Source: Agrobacterium tumefaciens
GTDB taxonomy: Bacteria; Pseudomonadota; Alphaproteobacteria; Rhizobiales; Rhizobiaceae
Direction: 5' to 3'
NCBI RefSeq assembly: GCF_017726655.1
Contig: NZ_CP072309.1
Coordinates: 1,918,501 to 1,982,500, forward strand
Length of the DNA: 64,000 nucleotides
The translations under genes and the position numbers were made by a program. Positions 18,161-26,750 of the stretch are shown piece after piece. Position 1 is the first letter of the stretch. Each line of letters starts with the position of its first letter. The notes beneath the pieces are model-generated. The model was not told the origin of the DNA. It searched no databases and saw only the letters and a list, made by a program, of their open reading frames with translations.

Positions 18161-21043
18161 ATGGCCCTTGTAACCGAATTCGACTACGGCACCCCCAAGT
18201 CCAACGCTACCGATATGGTGACGCTCACAATCGACGGCCGCCAAGTGACCGTTCCCGCGGGAACGTCGATCATGCGCGCCTCGCGCGAAGCGGGCATCGA
18301 TGTGCCGAAACTGTGCGCCACCGACATGGTGGATGCCTTTGGCTCGTGCCGGCTCTGTCTCATTGAGGTGGAGGGCCGCAACGGCACCCCCGCCTCCTGC
18401 ACCACGCCTGTCGCTGCCGGTCTCGTCGTGCACACGCAGACCGAGCGGCTGAAGCAGATCCGCAAGGGCGTGATGGAGCTTTATATCTCCGATCACCCGC
18501 TCGACTGCCTGACCTGCGCCGCCAATGGCGATTGTGAATTGCAGGACATGGCAGGCGCCGTGGGGCTTCGCGACGTTCGCTACGGCTACGAGGGCGACAA
18601 CCACGTCAAGGCCCGCACCGGGGAGGGCGATCTTAATGCCCGTTGGATGCCGAAGGACGAGAGCAATCCCTATTTCACCTATGACCCGTCCAAATGCATC
18701 GTCTGTTCGCGTTGCGTGCGGGCCTGCGAGGAAGTGCAGGGAACCTTTGCGCTGACGATCGAGGGCCGTGGGTTCGAGAGCCGTGTATCGCCCGGCGCGC
18801 ATGAGGCGTTTCTCGATTCAGACTGTGTTTCCTGCGGCGCCTGCGTGCAGGCCTGTCCGACCGCGACGCTGACCGAAAAATCCGTGATCGAGATTGGCCA
18901 GCCGGAACATTCGATGGTGACCACCTGCGCCTATTGCGGTGTGGGCTGCTCCTTCAAGGCGGAAATGCGCGGTGAAGAGCTGGTGCGCATGGTGCCGTGG
19001 AAGGACGGGCAGGCTAACCGCGGCCATTCCTGCGTCAAAGGTCGTTTTGCCTATGGTTATGCGACCCACAGGGACCGCATTCTTAACCCGATGATCCGCG
19101 AGAACATCGGCGACCCCTGGCAGGAAGTAAGCTGGGATGCGGCCTTTGCCTATGTCGCTTCGGAGTTTCGTCGCATTCAGGGCAAGTATGGCCGCGAGTC
19201 CATTGGCGGCATCACCTCGTCGCGCTGCACGAACGAGGAGACATTCCTTGTCCAGAAGCTCATTCGCGCCGGGTTTGGAAATAATAATGTCGATACCTGC
19301 GCCCGCGTCTGCCATTCGCCGACGGGTTATGGCCTCGGCCAGGCCTTCGGCACGTCCGCCGGCACGCAGAACTTCGACAGTGTCGAGCAATCCGATGTGG
19401 TGCTTGTTATCGGCGCCAACCCAACCGACGGCCACCCCGTTTTCGGTTCGCGACTGAAGAAGCGGCTGCGTCAGGGCGCAAAGCTGATCGTCATCGATCC
19501 GCGCCGCATCGATCTCGTCCGCACGCCCCATGTAGAGGCTGCTTTCCACCTGCCACTGTTGCCGGGCACCAACGTTGCCGTTCTGACGGCTCTGGCGCAT
19601 GTGATCGTCACCGAAGGGCTGTTCAATGAGGCCTTCATTCGCGAGCGCTGCGACTGGTCGGAATTCGAGGACTGGGCTGCTTTCGTAGCCGAGCCGCAGC
19701 ACAGCCCGGAAGAGACGGAACGTTTCACCGGTGTTCCCGCGGAAGATTTGCGCGGGGCAGCCCGGCTTTATGCCAAGGGTGGCAATGGCGCGATCTATTA
19801 CGGTCTTGGCGTCACCGAACACAGCCAGGGTTCAACGACCGTCATGGCGATCGCCAATCTCGCCATGGCGACCGGCAACATCGGCCGTCCCGGCGTGGGC
19901 GTCAATCCGTTGCGTGGACAGAACAATGTGCAGGGATCCTGCGACATGGGGTCCTTCCCGCACGAGCTGCCGGGCTATCGCCATATCTCCGATGATGCGA
20001 CGCGCGATGTGTTCGAGAAACTCTGGGGTGTGAAGCTCAACAACGAACCGGGGCTGCGTATTCCCAACATGCTGGATGCCGCTGTCGATGGCAGCTTCAA
20101 GGGCATCTATATTCAGGGCGAGGATATCCTCCAGTCAGACCCGGATACCAAACACGTCTCCGCCGGGCTTGCCGCCATGGAATGCGTTGTGGTGCACGAT
20201 CTCTTCCTGAATGAGACGGCGAATTATGCGCATGTGTTCCTGCCGGGTTCCACCTTCCTCGAAAAAGACGGCACCTTCACAAATGCCGAGCGCCGCATCA
20301 ACCGCGTGCGCAAGGTCATGTCGCCGAAGAACGGTTACGCCGACTGGGAAGTGACCCAGAAGCTGGCGCAGGCCATGGGTCTTGCATGGAACTACACCCA
20401 TCCCTCGGAGATCATGGACGAAATCGCGGCGACGACGCCAAGTTTTGCCAGCGTTTCCTACGCCTATCTGGAAGAAAAGGGTTCGGTGCAGTGGCCCTGC
20501 AACGAAAAATTCCCCGAGGGTTCGCCGATCATGCATGTGGACGGCTTTGTCCGCGGCAAAGGCAAGTTCATCCGCACGGAATATGTGGCGACGGATGAGC
20601 GCACGGGGCCGCGCTTCCCGCTGCTCCTCACGACCGGGCGCATCCTGTCCCAATACAATGTCGGGGCGCAGACACGGCGCACCGAGAACGTCGTCTGGCA
20701 CGAGGAGGATCGTCTGGAAATTCATCCGCACGATGCTGAACAGCGCGGGGTGAAGGATGGCGACTGGATCAAGCTCGCCAGCCGCTCGGGCGACACGACG
20801 CTGAGGGCGCTGATTACCGACCGCGTGGCGCCGGGCGTGGTCTATACCACCTTCCATCATCCCGGCACGCAGGCGAACGTCATTACCACCGATTTCTCCG
20901 ATTGGGCGACCAACTGTCCGGAATACAAGGTGACGGCGGTTCAGGTTTCTCCCTCGAACGGTCCGACGGAATGGCAGGAGGAATATGATGCGCTTTCGCG
21001 TCAGTCCCGCCGCATCGCCGGCAAGCTGGAGGCTGCGGAATAA
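18161..21043 (+). CDS. fdsA: NAD-dependent formate dehydrogenase alpha subunit (molybdenum, bis-MGD)
   Basis: A 960-residue catalytic subunit. It begins with a NuoG-like part: a plant-type [2Fe-2S] domain (GSCRLCLIEVEG), the Cys-rich LDCLTCAANGDCELQ, and two ferredoxin clusters (CIVCSRCVRACE and CVSCGACVQACP). The formate-dehydrogenase domain follows with its own [4Fe-4S] site (CAYCGVGCSF). The active-site motif is CARVCHSP, so the molybdenum ligand is cysteine followed by histidine and not selenocysteine. The ATG at 18161 has GGAG seven bases upstream, and a longer in-frame start overlaps fdsB. It oxidises formate to CO2 in the cytoplasm. Confidence 0.95.
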   Translation: MALVTEFDYGTPKSNATDMVTLTIDGRQVTVPAGTSIMRASREAGIDVPKLCATDMVDAFGSCRLCLIEVEGRNGTPASCTTPVAAGLVVHTQTERLKQIRKGVMELYISDHPLDCLTCAANGDCELQDMAGAVGLRDVRYGYEGDNHVKARTGEGDLNARWMPKDESNPYFTYDPSKCIVCSRCVRACEEVQGTFALTIEGRGFESRVSPGAHEAFLDSDCVSCGACVQACPTATLTEKSVIEIGQPEHSMVTTCAYCGVGCSFKAEMRGEELVRMVPWKDGQANRGHSCVKGRFAYGYATHRDRILNPMIRENIGDPWQEVSWDAAFAYVASEFRRIQGKYGRESIGGITSSRCTNEETFLVQKLIRAGFGNNNVDTCARVCHSPTGYGLGQAFGTSAGTQNFDSVEQSDVVLVIGANPTDGHPVFGSRLKKRLRQGAKLIVIDPRRIDLVRTPHVEAAFHLPLLPGTNVAVLTALAHVIVTEGLFNEAFIRERCDWSEFEDWAAFVAEPQHSPEETERFTGVPAEDLRGAARLYAKGGNGAIYYGLGVTEHSQGSTTVMAIANLAMATGNIGRPGVGVNPLRGQNNVQGSCDMGSFPHELPGYRHISDDATRDVFEKLWGVKLNNEPGLRIPNMLDAAVDGSFKGIYIQGEDILQSDPDTKHVSAGLAAMECVVVHDLFLNETANYAHVFLPGSTFLEKDGTFTNAERRINRVRKVMSPKNGYADWEVTQKLAQAMGLAWNYTHPSEIMDEIAATTPSFASVSYAYLEEKGSVQWPCNEKFPEGSPIMHVDGFVRGKGKFIRTEYVATDERTGPRFPLLLTTGRILSQYNVGAQTRRTENVVWHEEDRLEIHPHDAEQRGVKDGDWIKLASRSGDTTLRALITDRVAPGVVYTTFHHPGTQANVITTDFSDWATNCPEYKVTAVQVSPSNGPTEWQEEYDALSRQSRRIAGKLEAAE

Positions 21044-21115
21044 TTCGGGAGCCGGGCTTGTCCCGGCCTTCTCATCATGTGGCGTCTGGACGCGAGCCGG
21101 CGCAGGGAGCAGATC

Positions 21116-21460
21116 ATGTTACTCAATCACACGGACGAAAAGCTGGTGAGGATGGCAAACCAGATTGCGACGTTTTTTCTGTCGCAGCCGGACGATATCC
21201 GAGTTGATGGCGTTGCCACCCACATCAACAAATTCTGGGAACCGCGCATGCGGAGGCGCTTCTTTGAGATGGTGGACGCCGGAGCCGGTGATTTCCTGCC
21301 GCTCGTCATCGCAGCGTCCAAAGAAATCAGGAGGCCTGGCGAACCGGAGGGCGATGCCGTGGGCCTTGGTGATGATGCAAAGGGCGCTCCGGGCGGCAAG
21401 GGACCGATTGCCGGTGAATCGTTGTCGGAGCCGAGCGTGCCGGAAACGTCACGCGCTTGA
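21116..21460 (+). CDS. fdsD: Formate dehydrogenase delta subunit with extended tail
   Basis: The 114-residue protein matches FdsD, a small subunit needed for assembly of active formate dehydrogenase. The conserved part is residues 1-70 (KLVRMANQIATFF, then HINKFWEPRMRRRF). The remaining ~40 residues are a low-complexity Gly/Ala/Ser/Glu tail, longer than I expect for FdsD. GGGAG precedes the ATG at 21116. It follows fdsA by 72 bases; no fdsC-like sulphurtransferase gene is present in the operon or window. Confidence 0.82.
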   Translation: MLLNHTDEKLVRMANQIATFFLSQPDDIRVDGVATHINKFWEPRMRRRFFEMVDAGAGDFLPLVIAASKEIRRPGEPEGDAVGLGDDAKGAPGGKGPIAGESLSEPSVPETSRA

Positions 21461-21569
21461 GACGGGCGAGACGAATCAATACAGGCCGTGCGGGATGAGG
21501 TGCGGCGTAACGAGTGACGCCTGGCGGGGCGAATGAAATGTCCTGACATCCATGAGGGAGGAAATGTCG

Positions 21570-23222
21570 ATGGCAGTAGCAGGCGCAACGGCGGGAGGGG
21601 CAACCCAAACCGGTTTGCTGGACCGTGAACGAATAATCGCAACACCGGGTTTTAATCGTTGGCTGGTGCCCCCAGCCGCCCTTGCCATCCATCTGTGCAT
21701 CGGCATGGCCTATGGTTTCAGCGTTTTCTGGCTGCCGCTGTCAAAAGCGCTGCCGGCTGCCGATCCCAGCTGCTCCAGTCTGACGCTGATCGGGGCGCTG
21801 TTTACCACTGAGTGCAATTGGCGCGTGGCGGATCTCGGCTGGATTTATACGCTCTTCTTCGTACTTCTCGGCTGCTCTGCCGCCATATGGGGTGGGTGGC
21901 TGGAGCGCGTTGGCCCACGCAAAGCAGGCTTCGTTTCCGCCTGCTGCTGGTGCGGTGGTATTCTGGTCGCCGCTATCGGCGTCATGACCCATCAACTCTG
22001 GCTGATGTGGCTGGGAGCAGGTGTCATCGGTGGCGTCGGGCTTGGCCTCGGTTACATCTCGCCGGTGTCCACCCTGATCAAATGGTTTCCGGACCGTCGC
22101 GGCATGGCGACAGGCATGGCCATCATGGGCTTTGGCGGTGGTGCCATGATTGGCGCACCGCTTGCCAACCTGCTGATGAACTATTTCAAGACCGAGACTT
22201 CGGTAGGTGTCTGGCAGACATTTGTCGTTATGGCGGTGATCTACTTCGCTTTCATGATGGCCGGCGCCTTCGGTTATCGCATTCCGCCCGCCGGCTGGCG
22301 TCCGGAAGGCTGGACACCACCGGCGGCAAAAAGCGCGATGATCACAACGCGCCACGTCCATCTGCGCGATGCCCACAAGACGAAGCAGTTCTGGCTGATC
22401 TGGGCGGTGCTCTGCCTTAACGTGTCGGCTGGTATCGGCGTTATCGGCATGGCCTCGCCAATGCTGCAGGAAATTTTTGCGGGTTCTCTCATCGGCCTTC
22501 CGGGTGTCGGTTTTGCCGATCTCGATGCCGGACAAAAGGCGCAGATTGCGGCGATTGCAGCCGGCTTCACCGGCCTGCTTTCGCTCTTTAACATCGGTGG
22601 CCGCTTCTTCTGGGCCTCCATGTCCGACAAGATCGGCCGCAAGAACACCTACTTCTGCTTCTTCATCCTCGGCATCATTCTGTACGCGCTCGCACCGACG
22701 CTCGCGACGATGGGCAACAAAGCGCTCTTCGTCCTCGCCTTCGGCATCATCCTGTCGATGTATGGCGGTGGTTTTGCAACGATCCCGGCCTACCTCGCCG
22801 ATATCTTCGGAACTCAGTTTGTCGGCGCAATCCATGGCCGTCTGTTGACGGCCTGGGCGACTGCCGGCATCGCGGGTCCCGTCGTCGTCAACTATATCCG
22901 CGAAGCGCAGATTGCTGCCGGCGTGGCTCCCGGGCCTGCTCTTTACACCAGCACGATGTATATTCTGGCGGGTATGCTGGCGATTGGCCTTGTCGCAAAT
23001 GCCTTCGTCCGACCGCTCTCGGAGAAATGGTTCATGTCTGACGCTGAAGTTGCCGCACTTCAGGCGAAGACAGCGGCTGCCAATGCAGGGCCGACCGGTT
23101 CGTTCGGCATCGGCCGCGGCGGTTTTGACGCCAAGGCGGCCCTTGCCTGGGCAGCTGTCGGAATTCCGCTTCTTTGGGGTGTCTGGGTCACCGTGAAGAG
23201 CAGTCTCGTTCTTTTCGGCTGA
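21570..23222 (+). CDS. MFS transporter, oxalate/formate antiporter (OFA) family
   Basis: A 550-residue inner-membrane carrier of the major facilitator superfamily with about 12-13 predicted helices. It shows the OFA style of a cytoplasmic loop motif after helix 2, GGWLERVGPRKAG, a second half beginning KTKQFWLIWAVLCLNVSAGIG, and SDKIGRKNTYF. AGGGAGG lies 8 bases before the ATG at 21570; an ATG at 21564 is too close. Standing behind fdsGBA-D it is well placed to import formate or exchange oxalate for formate, but the substrate is inferred. A strong terminator follows. Confidence 0.87.
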   Translation: MAVAGATAGGATQTGLLDRERIIATPGFNRWLVPPAALAIHLCIGMAYGFSVFWLPLSKALPAADPSCSSLTLIGALFTTECNWRVADLGWIYTLFFVLLGCSAAIWGGWLERVGPRKAGFVSACCWCGGILVAAIGVMTHQLWLMWLGAGVIGGVGLGLGYISPVSTLIKWFPDRRGMATGMAIMGFGGGAMIGAPLANLLMNYFKTETSVGVWQTFVVMAVIYFAFMMAGAFGYRIPPAGWRPEGWTPPAAKSAMITTRHVHLRDAHKTKQFWLIWAVLCLNVSAGIGVIGMASPMLQEIFAGSLIGLPGVGFADLDAGQKAQIAAIAAGFTGLLSLFNIGGRFFWASMSDKIGRKNTYFCFFILGIILYALAPTLATMGNKALFVLAFGIILSMYGGGFATIPAYLADIFGTQFVGAIHGRLLTAWATAGIAGPVVVNYIREAQIAAGVAPGPALYTSTMYILAGMLAIGLVANAFVRPLSEKWFMSDAEVAALQAKTAAANAGPTGSFGIGRGGFDAKAALAWAAVGIPLLWGVWVTVKSSLVLFG

Positions 23223-23233
23223 TCGTTCCTGCG

Positions 23234-23269
23234 AAAAAAAAGACGGGCGGCCCGGCGGCCGCCCTTTTT
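23234..23269. terminator. Bidirectional terminator between convergent transporter and acetyltransferase genes
   Basis: GGGCGGCC (23245-23252) and GGCCGCCC (23257-23264) form a perfect 8-bp stem with a CGGC loop. TTTTT follows on the plus strand (23265-23269) and an A-run at 23234-23241 gives a U-tract for minus-strand transcripts. Confidence 0.88.
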
Positions 23270-23272
23270 CCT

Positions 23273-23725
23273 TCACCGCGTCAGTTGCAAGCGTGCATTT
23301 TCAAACGGCATGCCGTCATCATCGTGGGAACTGCGAGTGACCTCGCGAAAGCCCAGTGATTTGTAGAAACCCATCGCCTGCACGTTCTCGGTATAAACAT
23401 TGAGATTCAACGCATCATGGATCGTGAGAGCGTAAGCGATGAGTTCGCGGCCAACACCTTTGCCCTGCCAGTGCGGCGAGACGAACAGGCCGCCGAGGAA
23501 ATTATTGATCAGGCTGATAAAGCCGGTTGTTTGACCACTAATTTCGGCAACAAATGTTTCGGAATTCGGCAGATATGTATCTTCGATCAGCTTGCGTTGT
23601 TCACTAAGACGCTCCGTACCGATGAACGGGTGAGCGAGCAGCGAGGCTTCGAGCCAGATGAGAGATAACGTCTGCGTATCCCGCGCCGCGTCAAACGGCC
23701 GGATTTCGACTGATTTTTTATTCAT
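23273..23725 (-). CDS. GNAT-family N-acetyltransferase
   Basis: A 150-residue single-domain GNAT protein resembling the YjaB group. The acetyl-CoA-binding motif A is FVSPHWQGKGVGRELI, with conserved Q/G-x-G-x-G/A geometry near residues 85-97, and a C-terminal strand with NVQAMGFYKSLGFREV. It transfers an acetyl group to an unknown small molecule or protein. It starts with ATG; the ribosome site (GGA) is weak. It is monocistronic and convergent with the OFA transporter. Confidence 0.88.
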   Translation of the reverse strand: MNKKSVEIRPFDAARDTQTLSLIWLEASLLAHPFIGTERLSEQRKLIEDTYLPNSETFVAEISGQTTGFISLINNFLGGLFVSPHWQGKGVGRELIAYALTIHDALNLNVYTENVQAMGFYKSLGFREVTRSSHDDDGMPFENARLQLTR

Positions 23726-23758
23726 GGAAAGTCCACTAAGTGAGACATGTCAGAGGAT

Positions 23759-23775
23759 CGGCCCCTCTGGGGCCG
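23759..23775. repeat. Short GC-rich hairpin upstream of the acetyltransferase gene
   Basis: CGGCCCC (23759-23765) and GGGGCCG (23769-23775) pair perfectly around TCT. It lies in the 169-base gap between the acetyltransferase start and the histidine kinase stop, with no adjacent T-run. Confidence 0.4.
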
Positions 23776-23869
23776 GCTGAACCCGCCAAAATGACGGCCA
23801 GAATTTCAACCTCTGCGCATAAGTCTCCTTCTTGTGATGCCACTGTCTACCCTTAGGTGAAGACAGGGT

Positions 23870-23888
23870 CAACATCGCGTCGATGTTG
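23870..23888. terminator. Hairpin downstream of the histidine kinase gene
   Basis: CAACATCG (23870-23877) and CGATGTTG (23881-23888) form a perfect 8-bp stem six bases beyond the kinase stop codon. No U-tract is visible, so termination strength is uncertain. Confidence 0.4.
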
Positions 23889-23894
23889 CTCCTA

Positions 23895-25253
23895 TCAAAG
23901 AGCGGTCGGTAGTGTCACGATGCAGGACAGCCCACGTTCGGCGCTTCTCTCGAGGTTTATTTGCCCGCCGTGGAGTTCAACGAGTTCCTTGACGATGGTG
24001 AGCCCGAACCCATCTCCTGGAACGGACTCATCCATCCGTTTTCCCGGCTGGAAGGCCTGAGCGACGAGGTCGTCATCGATGCCGGGTCCATCGTCAGAAA
24101 TTATGAGGTTCACGGTGCGGCCTGTTTTCCGTGCAGAAATCTCCACCCGGCTTTTTGCCCATTTAAAGGCGTTGTCGACGATGTTGCCAATGATTTCGTC
24201 GAGATCCTCCGGCAAGACTCCCACACGCACTGAATCGTCCACAGCGACACGGGCAGCTATGCCACGCTCCGCATGAATGTGTCTCATGATCTCAACGATG
24301 TTGTTGATTCTCGGCAAAAGCTCGGTGGAGGCAACGACGCCGCCTGCGGCTGTTTTACGGGCCCGGGCAAGATGATGACGAATTCTTTGATCGATCTTGT
24401 CCAGCAGGCCGCGCATTGTCCCATCAGGATCATTAGTCTGGTTCAACGCCAGATAGAGGCTGGTGACCGGCGTCTTGAGGCCGTGGGCAAGATTGGCGAA
24501 ATGCAGACGCGTCTCGGTCAACCTGTCCTTGTTCTGTTCCACGAGCCTGTTTATTTCGCGTGTCGCGGGGCGGAGTTCATCAACCTCCACGTCCGGCAGA
24601 TGGTCTCGGGAACCCGCCGAAATGGCGGCGATGTCATCCGTCAATTGGCGAAGTGGCCTCAAACCATATCTGACCTGGATAAAGATGCCGGCGACCAGAC
24701 TGGCGCCAAGCAGCGTCATGGCTGGAACGAGCCATAAAAGCGCGCGTCGGGAGGGGGTATCGAGTGCGACGCGTGGCGCCGTTGCGGTGATGTCGACAAG
24801 TGTCCCGCCGACGATGGTCTGGATAGACCGAAGATAGAGGTCCTGTCCCTCAAGACTGGCGTGGGTTCCCGGGTGTGGGCCGTGGCCCAGCACCTTGCCC
24901 CAATCCATCGGTGAAGGGGGATTGTCGAGCGTGCGGCCCGCAAGGGAACGTGAGCCGATGATGGTATCCTTGGCGCGTACCTGCCAGTACCAGCCCGACC
25001 CACGCCTGTCGAAAGGTGGCGCATCCAGCGCGGCAGTCAGCGTCAGCTTGCCTGCGCCATCGGCAAAGAGCGCGCTTCGCACCCCCTCGATCTGGGTATC
25101 AAGACGTTGATCGATCTGTTCGCGCACGACACCCGCAACGATGAGATAGAGGATAGCGGACGCGATAATCACGCTTGCGGTGACGAAGACCACGGAAAAC
25201 ATCGTCAGGCGACGCGATATTGACGAACTGGCACCGGAAGAAAGGCGTGTCAT
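23895..25253 (-). CDS. Sensor histidine kinase, PhoQ/FeuQ-like
   Basis: The 452-residue membrane sensor has an N-terminal helix (MFSVVFVTASVIIASAILYLIVAGVV), a ~120-residue periplasmic region, a second helix (ALLWLVPAMTLLGASLVAGIFI), a HAMP linker, the H-box FANLAHGLKTPVTSL with the phosphorylated histidine, and an ATPase domain with DNAFKWA, DDGPGID and GDGFGL. Its ATG overlaps the response regulator stop as ATGA, so the two are coupled. Relationship to FeuQ/PhoQ is by general pattern. The signal is unknown; those relatives sense divalent cations, osmotic change or envelope stress. Confidence 0.88.
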   Translation of the reverse strand: MTRLSSGASSSISRRLTMFSVVFVTASVIIASAILYLIVAGVVREQIDQRLDTQIEGVRSALFADGAGKLTLTAALDAPPFDRRGSGWYWQVRAKDTIIGSRSLAGRTLDNPPSPMDWGKVLGHGPHPGTHASLEGQDLYLRSIQTIVGGTLVDITATAPRVALDTPSRRALLWLVPAMTLLGASLVAGIFIQVRYGLRPLRQLTDDIAAISAGSRDHLPDVEVDELRPATREINRLVEQNKDRLTETRLHFANLAHGLKTPVTSLYLALNQTNDPDGTMRGLLDKIDQRIRHHLARARKTAAGGVVASTELLPRINNIVEIMRHIHAERGIAARVAVDDSVRVGVLPEDLDEIIGNIVDNAFKWAKSRVEISARKTGRTVNLIISDDGPGIDDDLVAQAFQPGKRMDESVPGDGFGLTIVKELVELHGGQINLERSAERGLSCIVTLPTAL

Positions 25254-25912
25254 GGTTGCGCTTTCAGCATGTAACCGCGACCCCGCACGGTTTCGATGCA
25301 ATCCGCGCCGATCTTGCGCCGCAAACGCGCGATGATCACCTCGATCGAGTTGGAATCGACCTCCGCATCGCCGTCATACACCCGTTCTGTCAGTTCGCGC
25401 CGATCCACGACGATCTCCTTGCGAAGGATGAGGCAAGAAAGGACCCGCCATTCCAGCGCAGTCAGTTTCAACGGCAGCCCGTCCTGCTCGAAGGTGCCGA
25501 GTTGCGCGTCAAAAGTGAGCGACCCACAGGTAATGGTGGAGGCGGCGTGGCCGGTCGCGCGCCGCACCAGCGCGCGCAATCTCAAGACAAGTTCTTCAAT
25601 CTTGAAGGGTTTGGTCAGAAAATCATCGGCCCCCGCCTTGAAGCTCGCCACCTTGTCCGGCCAACCGTCGCGGGCGGTCAGCACCAGTACCGGCAGGTTG
25701 CGTTGTTCAGCGCGCCATGATTTCAAAACCGAAACGCCGTCGACCTTGGGCAAGCCGAGATCGAGAACGGCAGCGTCGTAAAGCTCCGTTAAGCCTGCGT
25801 GTTGAGCGTCCTCGCCATTCTGCGCGACGTCGACAACGAAGTTTTCCGCGCGAAGGCTGGCAGCAATCCGTTTCGAAAGGTCGGCGTCGTCTTCGACGAG
25901 AAGTATCCGCAT
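25250..25912 (-). CDS. Response regulator, OmpR/PhoP family (FeuP-like)
   Basis: A 220-residue regulator with a receiver domain at residues 1-115 (acidic pocket EDDAD, phosphorylatable D in AVLDLGLPK near residue 51, K in TKPF near 101) and a winged-helix DNA-binding domain (NSIEVIIARLRRKIGADCIETVRGRGYML). The ATG at 25912 starts MRILLVEDD, the standard receiver N-terminus. It is co-transcribed with the kinase. A perfect inverted repeat at 25970-25987 in the divergent promoter is a candidate binding site, which would link it to the OB-fold gene at 26045. Confidence 0.9.
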   Translation of the reverse strand: MRILLVEDDADLSKRIAASLRAENFVVDVAQNGEDAQHAGLTELYDAAVLDLGLPKVDGVSVLKSWRAEQRNLPVLVLTARDGWPDKVASFKAGADDFLTKPFKIEELVLRLRALVRRATGHAASTITCGSLTFDAQLGTFEQDGLPLKLTALEWRVLSCLILRKEIVVDRRELTERVYDGDAEVDSNSIEVIIARLRRKIGADCIETVRGRGYMLKAQP

Positions 25913-25969
25913 GGTGTTGCAATCCGCTTTAGAGATGAGATTTTCTAGGCCTGGGAGGCTTAACTCAAG

Positions 25970-25987
25970 CTGAACCACAAGGTTCAG
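25970..25987. promoter_or_regulatory. Perfect inverted repeat in the response-regulator/OB-fold divergent promoter
   Basis: CTGAACC (25970-25976), ACAA spacer, GGTTCAG (25981-25987). It lies midway between two divergent starts and may be the response regulator's operator or a 5' leader hairpin. Confidence 0.5.
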
Positions 25988-26044
25988 GCTGGTGGTGGTG
26001 TCATCCGGGTAAAAGGGTCTCGTCAATGCAAACAGGAGATCACG

Positions 26045-26605
26045 ATGTCCCATTCAGATGACAATAACCAAATTGACGCTGCCGCTGCTCCAAAGGCAGG
26101 CCTGGTCCCTCCCCACAGGAAACACCGTCGCAAGACTGCGGCGCTCACCTTCGCAGCAGTTGCAATCCTCGCCGTTGGCGCCGCAGCAGGCGCCGGCGCG
26201 GTCAAGCTGACGAGACCGACGCCGGAAATGGCGCCTATGACGCCCGTTGCGATTTCGACCGTCAAGGAAGGCAAGCTTGTCACCATCAAGGGCAAGGTTG
26301 CGGAAATCTACGGCAACAAGTTCATCCTTCAGGATGACAGCGGCCGCGCACTGGTAGATACCGGACCGGAAGGCGAAGGCGGAAAGGCAGCGAAGGCTGA
26401 GGAGGCCGTCAGCGTGCAGGGTCGCTTCGATGAGGGTGTCCTTCATGCCAGCTATATCGTGCGTCAGGATGGCAGCATTGAAGCGCTTGGCCCTGCCGGC
26501 GGCCCGCCTCGCCATGGGCCAAAACACGAGCCGAGACACGGCCCGGGCATCGAGCTTGACCACGGCCCCCTGAATGATGCGCCGCCTCCGCCGCCAAAAC
26601 CCTGA
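26045..26605 (+). CDS. Membrane-anchored OB-fold-like protein with His/Pro-rich tail
   Basis: A 186-residue protein with a basic N-terminus (HRKHRRK), one membrane segment at about 32-55 (ALTFAAVAILAVGAAAGAGAV), then a ~65-residue domain whose pattern (TVKEGKLVTIKGKVAEIYGNKFILQDDSGRALVDT) resembles periplasmic OB-fold proteins of the BOF/YgiW type. The last 40 residues are rich in HGP repeats (RHGPKHEPRHGPGIE, DHGP) and end in a proline run. The tail could bind metal ions. It is divergent from the two-component system and AGGAGATCACG precedes the ATG. Function unknown. Confidence 0.72.
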   Translation: MSHSDDNNQIDAAAAPKAGLVPPHRKHRRKTAALTFAAVAILAVGAAAGAGAVKLTRPTPEMAPMTPVAISTVKEGKLVTIKGKVAEIYGNKFILQDDSGRALVDTGPEGEGGKAAKAEEAVSVQGRFDEGVLHASYIVRQDGSIEALGPAGGPPRHGPKHEPRHGPGIELDHGPLNDAPPPPPKP

Positions 26606-26642
26606 GGTAATTGCATTTCTCACGTGGGCTTGTGCCGCAGAT

Positions 26643-26660
26643 AAGTGTCTTCAGACACTT
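26643..26660 (+). terminator. Hairpin downstream of the OB-fold gene
   Basis: AAGTGTCT (26643-26650) is followed after two bases by its reverse complement AGACACTT (26653-26660). There is no strong T-run. Confidence 0.4.
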
Positions 26661-26687
26661 CCGCTTATTGCTTGAAAATATAAACAA

Positions 26688-26711
26688 GCGCGCCGCGGGG
26701 CAGCGGCGCGC
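26688..26711 (-). terminator. Terminator for the minus-strand DUF992 gene
   Basis: GCGCGCCGC (26688-26696) and GCGGCGCGC (26703-26711) make a 9-bp stem. Reading the minus strand, the stem is followed by TTGTTTATATTTTC. Confidence 0.65.
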
Positions 26712-26750
26712 CTGATGAAATCTAAGATGTCGTATTGGTGGGGGAGCTCC

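Noticed and set aside
18161..21043. Selenocysteine in FdsA
   Set aside because: The active-site codon is TGC for cysteine in CARVCHSP, with no in-frame TGA.
21741..23276. Minus-strand open frame of 511 codons opposite the OFA transporter
   Set aside because: Very hydrophilic shadow composition; the plus-strand frame has clear membrane helices and MFS motifs.
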